A stretch of DNA of 30,340 nt, from assembly GCA_905194675.1 (NCBI GenBank), contig CAJJTG010000027.1, forward strand, positions 1-30,340. The letters run 5' to 3'. This document shows, piece by piece, positions 27,218 through 30,340 of the stretch. The notes below the pieces were generated by a model, which ran no database searches, was not told the DNA's origin, and worked only from the letters and a program-made list of their open reading frames with translations. The stretch comes from an uncultured Collinsella sp. (lineage in GTDB: Bacteria > Actinomycetota > Coriobacteriia > Coriobacteriales > Coriobacteriaceae). Each line of letters starts with the position of its first letter. The stretch's first letter is position 1. The position numbers were made by a program, and so were the translations under genes.

Positions 27218-27712
27218 ATGGTCACCAAGGATGATGCGTGTTGGATAATCGGCCTTTCCGCAGGTGCGGGCATTGGCGTATACCTTGATGGCGGCTGGGG
27301 CATCGATGCGCTTGTCGGGCGTGAGACCAGGGCTCATAACGACATCGACCTGTTCGTTCAGCGCGGGGATTACCAAAGGTTCGTGGATCTAATTGCTGAT
27401 GAGGGGTTTTCCGAGGTGGCTGCATCTTTCACCACCGAAGATCACACGGTGTGGCAAGACGAGGCGGGGCGCATCGTCGACCTGCATTGCTTCGATTTCG
27501 CCGAGAATGGCGATATTCTGTATCAGGGAGATCGTTTTCCCGGGGAGGTCTTTTCGGGGAGGGGGCGCATCGGCGAGGTGGAGGTGTCGTGCATCGACCC
27601 CGAAAGCCAGCTGTTGTTTCACTTGGGCTATCAGCATGACGAGCACGACGCCCACGATGTCATGCTCCTATGCCGTGAGTACGGTTTCGACGTTCCCGAA
27701 GAATATCGCTAG
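27218..27712 (+). CDS. Lnu(A)-like nucleotidyltransferase
   Basis: 164 residues, close to the 161 of lincosamide nucleotidyltransferase LnuA. Start ATG 27218 follows AAGGAG with 5-base spacing. The fold signature is VYLDGGWGIDALVG (22-35) followed by RAHNDIDLFV (38-47), whose Asp42 and Asp44 should bind the metal. The C-terminal half contains IDPESQLLFHLGYQHDEHDAHDV, matching the ISKEAQLLFHSGY region I recall from LnuA. Members adenylylate lincomycin/clindamycin or aminoglycosides, but many relatives have no proven drug target. It is oppositely oriented to dnaB and adjoins two insertion elements, which suggests acquisition. Function as a resistance enzyme is inference. Confidence 0.72.
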   Translation: MVTKDDACWIIGLSAGAGIGVYLDGGWGIDALVGRETRAHNDIDLFVQRGDYQRFVDLIADEGFSEVAASFTTEDHTVWQDEAGRIVDLHCFDFAENGDILYQGDRFPGEVFSGRGRIGEVEVSCIDPESQLLFHLGYQHDEHDAHDVMLLCREYGFDVPEEYR

Positions 27713-27783
27713 CTGTTGCTATTTGCATCGGGGCACGACTTCAGCGCTTGCCGCAGATGCGCTGCGCCAGACCGCCCTGGACA

Positions 27784-28818
27784 TCACGCCACGCCGTATA
27801 TGGCCCTCCGCGCACGCGAGTCCCATTTCGCCTGCTTGATCCAGTACTCGTAGAACGGATAGGGGGTCACCTTGTACTGGCGCCAGGTCTTCTCGTACGT
27901 GCCGCGGGCTGCCTGCCTCACTATGAGCTCGGCGAGCTCGTCCGCGCTCCTGCGGACCTTGAAGCACCATGTCCACTTGAACCAGGCGAGGTAGTTCTCG
28001 AGGCGTCTCGTGGAGACACCCCGGAACCTGCCGATGAAGTGCCTCATCTGGGAGTGGAGGCTGTTCACCCTGTTGATGGCGTGCTCCTCCCTCTTGCTGG
28101 CGATGTGCGCGCCGACGCCGAGGGCGGGCAGGACGCGGCGGTACACGTGCGCACGGTCCGTCGAGATTATCGCGCCGACCGCGAGCTTGTCGGCGAGCAG
28201 CTCCCTGGCTGCCGCCTCGTCGAGGCCGCCCCTCCCCGCGATCTCGTAGAAGATGTCGCCGGCGTCGTTGATGCCGGTGAGCACGCATATCTTCTCGTGC
28301 CCGTCGGTTCCCTGCGACCTTGTGCGGGGCTTCCTGGGCATGCCGGACTCCGACCTGGAGCGGTTTCCCTTGAAGCTCTCCCTGAAGAAGCACTCGTCGA
28401 GCTCGGCCCCGCCGCCGGCCTCCACGCGGAAGGCGGGCATGCGCTTGGCCATGGCCTCGAGCAGCCTGTGGCGCATGAAGAACGCCGTCTTGAGGCACAC
28501 GCCGCACTTTTCCGCCGACTCGCGCAGCGGGAGCATGTCCACGTGGCACTCCGCGAACCTCATCCAGGCCGACCTGTCGAGCTTGGTGGTGGAGAAGATG
28601 CGCATGGTGGCGTCGGTGAAGGTCCTGGCGCACCCTCGGCAGAGGAACCGCTGACGGCCGCTCCCGTCTCGCCCCCTCTTCACGTAATGCGGGGAGCCGC
28701 ACCAGGGGCAGGCTCTGTCGGGATCGTCTTCCGCCCCCTCGCTTGCCGCGAGTTCGAAAAGCTCCGCGTCTATCAGCGCCTTGAGCGATCTCAGGGCCCT
28801 GCTTGTATTCCGTAACAT
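27784..28818 (-). CDS. IS1595-family (ISXO2-like) transposase
   Basis: 344 residues, apparently intact. A zinc ribbon near the N-terminus has Cys37, Cys40, Cys60 and Cys63 (CPWC...FLCRGCARTFTD). The DDE-type domain covers about 135-285, with Asp141 (AELDE), Asp221 (ISTDRAHVY) and the family's HAINRVNSLHSQMRHFIGRF plus GVSTRRLENYLAWFKW. The ATG at 28818 has no ribosome site, so the original start may have been altered by the insertion of the neighbouring element, or expression may be weak. Codons are very GC3-rich and Arg codons differ from the host genes (many AGG), in keeping with a mobile origin. Confidence 0.88.
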   Translation of the reverse strand: MLRNTSRALRSLKALIDAELFELAASEGAEDDPDRACPWCGSPHYVKRGRDGSGRQRFLCRGCARTFTDATMRIFSTTKLDRSAWMRFAECHVDMLPLRESAEKCGVCLKTAFFMRHRLLEAMAKRMPAFRVEAGGGAELDECFFRESFKGNRSRSESGMPRKPRTRSQGTDGHEKICVLTGINDAGDIFYEIAGRGGLDEAAARELLADKLAVGAIISTDRAHVYRRVLPALGVGAHIASKREEHAINRVNSLHSQMRHFIGRFRGVSTRRLENYLAWFKWTWCFKVRRSADELAELIVRQAARGTYEKTWRQYKVTPYPFYEYWIKQAKWDSRARRAIYGVA

Positions 28819-28823
28819 CTAAA

Positions 28824-28852
28824 TCGACAAAAACGGCAGCATAAAGTCGACA
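28824..28852. repeat. Direct repeats of TCGACA between the two elements
   Basis: TCGACA occurs at 28824-28829 and 28847-28852, spaced 23 bases. IS21-family ends carry several short transposase-binding repeats, so these could mark the left end of the IS21-type element. The 82 bases between here and istA hold AAAGGAGG and GGAGAGGAA but no gene. Confidence 0.35.
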
Positions 28853-28934
28853 CTTCCCGCAAGGGGCATGCTGACCAGATCGCAGGGCTATCTTGGTGGT
28901 GCTTCGTATCTACCAAAGGAGGCCCGGAGAGGAA

Positions 28935-30340
28935 ATGATCAGCATGACCGATAAGAATTCTATACGCCTGCTGTGGCGGCAGGGGGACAGCGTCGCCGAG
29001 ATCGCGCGCAAGACCGGCGTGAGCCGGGACACCGTCTACAAGTACCGCGACATGGACGACTTCAGCCCCAAGCCGCCCGCGAGGCGGGCGCAGGGCTCAA
29101 AGCTCGACCCGTACAGGCCCCTGATCGAGTCCTGGCTCGACGACGACATGCGCAGCGGACGCAAGCAGCGCCATACCGCAAAGCGCGTCCACGACAGGCT
29201 CGTCTCCGAGTGCGGCGCCGACGTCTCCGTCAGCACCGTGGAGCGGTGCGTCAGGGAGATTAGGGCCCGCCGCTCGGCGGAGGCGGCCGACGCCCAGTAC
29301 CTCGACCTCGTCTGGGGCCCCGGCGAGGCGCAGGCCGACTTCGGCGAGGCCGACTTCTACGTGAGGGGGATGCGGACCACGCTGAGCTTCTTCGTGATGA
29401 CGTTCCCGTACTCCAACGTCGGGCTGGCCCAGGTCTTCCCGGGCGAGACGTCGGAGTGCGTCTGCCAGGCCCTGCGCAACGTCTTCGAGCACGTCGGCGG
29501 CGTGCCGACCAAGATCGTCTTCGACAACGCGACCGGCGTCGGCCGCCGCGTCGGCGGCGGGGTCCGGACGACCGAGCTGTTCGCCGCCTGCAGCGCCCAC
29601 TACGGCTTCCGCTTCAGGTTCTGCAACCCCCGCTCGGGCAACGAGAAGGGCAGCGTCGAGAACAAGGTGGGCTGCGTGCGCCGCAACCTCTTCGTCCCCG
29701 TCCCCCAGCTGTGGGACGCCGGCGCCTTCAACCGCAGGCTGCTCGAGCGCAGCCTCGCCATGTCCGACAAGCCCCACTGGATAAAGGGCGAGCGCGAGCT
29801 CGATCTCTTCGAGGCCGACAGGCTGGCGATGCTCGGGCTGCCGGCCAAGCCCCTCGACTGCGTCACCTACGTCTCTCGCACCGCCGACAAGAAGGGCAAG
29901 GTCTCGGTCGGCGAGAGGGGCCGCCACCTCTACTCCACGCACCCGTCGCTCTCGCGCCGCAGGCTCACGGTCGGCCTGCGGGCGACGACCGTGAGCGTCT
30001 ACGACCCCGACAGCGGCGAGCTCGTCTGCGAGCACCCCAGGGCCTACGGCATGCGCCCCGACCGACACGTCCGACCCCGCCTCGCAGCTCGCCCTGCTGG
30101 CGTGGAACGCCGGCGGCTGGGAGAACAGCAGGGTGAGGGAGGCGCTCCCCGACGAGCTCAGGGAGCATATGGACTCACTGGACAGGGCGGGCCTGAAGGC
30201 CGAGCTGAGGGTGATGCGCGACCAGGCGGCCACCTCCGGATGGGAGGCCACGCTGCAGGCGGTGCGCCTCGCCTACGAGGCGACCGGCCGCATCGACGAG
30301 GCGTCGGTCGCCGTCAGCGCGGCGCGCGCCGCCACGGGGA
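28935..30340 (+). pseudogene. istA: IS21-type transposase istA, frameshifted and cut by window edge
   Basis: The frame opens at ATG 28935 (MISMTDKNSIRLLWRQ; ATG 28944 is the alternative, better placed after GGAGAGGAA). An N-terminal helix-turn-helix (GDSVAEIARKTGVSRDTVYKY) is followed by an integrase core: Asp in AQADFGEADF, Asp in KIVFDNATGV and Glu in GNEKGSVENKV. At 30056-30059 a C4 run shifts the frame. Beyond it the matching IstA C-terminus (TDTSDPASQLALLAWNAGG, then LPDELREHMDSLDRAGLKAE) is in the +1 frame to the window end. Removing one C restores a continuous protein. IS21 istA has no known programmed shift there, so this is probably a broken gene or a sequencing error. The expected istB ATPase would lie beyond the window. 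Confidence 0.82.

Larger units (their letters stand above)
27731..28853 (-). mobile_element. IS1595-type insertion sequence (approximate ends)
   Basis: The limits are tentative. Imperfectly related inverted ends may be present: GGGCACGACTTCAGCGCTTG from 27731 on the plus strand and AGTGTCGACTTTATGCTG reading inward from 28854 on the minus strand share CGACTT and a following GC(T)-GCCG. No clear target duplication was found, and the right end may instead belong to the neighbouring IS21-type element. Confidence 0.4.

Noticed and set aside
29097..30251. 384-residue minus-strand open frame
   Set aside because: Antisense to the IstA coding sequence, whose integrase motifs are plain on the plus strand.

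Overview
The window looks like the chromosome of a high-GC, gut-type actinobacterium of the class Coriobacteriia, most likely Collinsella. This is an inference from gene content and style: a very large sortase-anchored multidomain glycosidase, a mannose-family PTS with split subunits, strong AGGAGG-type ribosome sites, and carA/carB, purE, purD and purA set among housekeeping genes. Nearly everything is on the minus strand. The exceptions are a GntR regulator, a nucleotidyltransferase gene and an IS21-type element.

Layout. 1-187: start of a MoaE-like gene cut by the window edge. 252-1756: purE followed by a class B sortase. 1915-8387: a 2137-residue secreted, wall-anchored GH31 glycosidase with its own terminator. 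8388-8901: its 514-base upstream region, with a G10 tract (minus strand), a motif shared with the PTS promoter and a strong hairpin. 8902-9773: a small two-helix membrane protein followed by a MarR regulator. 9917-12727: PTS operon IIA-IIB-IIC-IID ending at a terminator. 12728-13035: divergent control region. 13036-13880: GntR/UTRA regulator with terminator. 14041-18959: carA-carB. 19125-22024: an ABC exporter followed by a membrane-anchored protein of unknown function. 22110-24131: purD and a Nudix ADP-ribose pyrophosphatase. 24186-25536: purA. 25630-27021: dnaB. 27218-27712: Lnu(A)-like nucleotidyltransferase. 27784-30340: an IS1595-family transposase and a frameshifted IS21-type istA running off the end.

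How the parts may work together. The surface GH31 enzyme carries three F5/8C-type carbohydrate-binding modules, Fn3, FIVAR, dockerin-like and cohesin-like modules and an IPNTG sorting signal, so it probably attacks a host or complex glycan at the cell wall. A sugar-import PTS lies about 2 kb upstream. Its promoter region shares a 17-base word (one indel) with the GH31 promoter region at a similar distance from the start codon. I infer one control circuit for glycan cleavage and uptake of the released sugar, perhaps N-acetylgalactosamine. The G10 tract between that motif and the GH31 start could make expression phase-variable. The carbamoyl-phosphate, purine and replication genes are ordinary housekeeping. 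The right end is a mobile-element zone next to a possible lincosamide-modifying gene.
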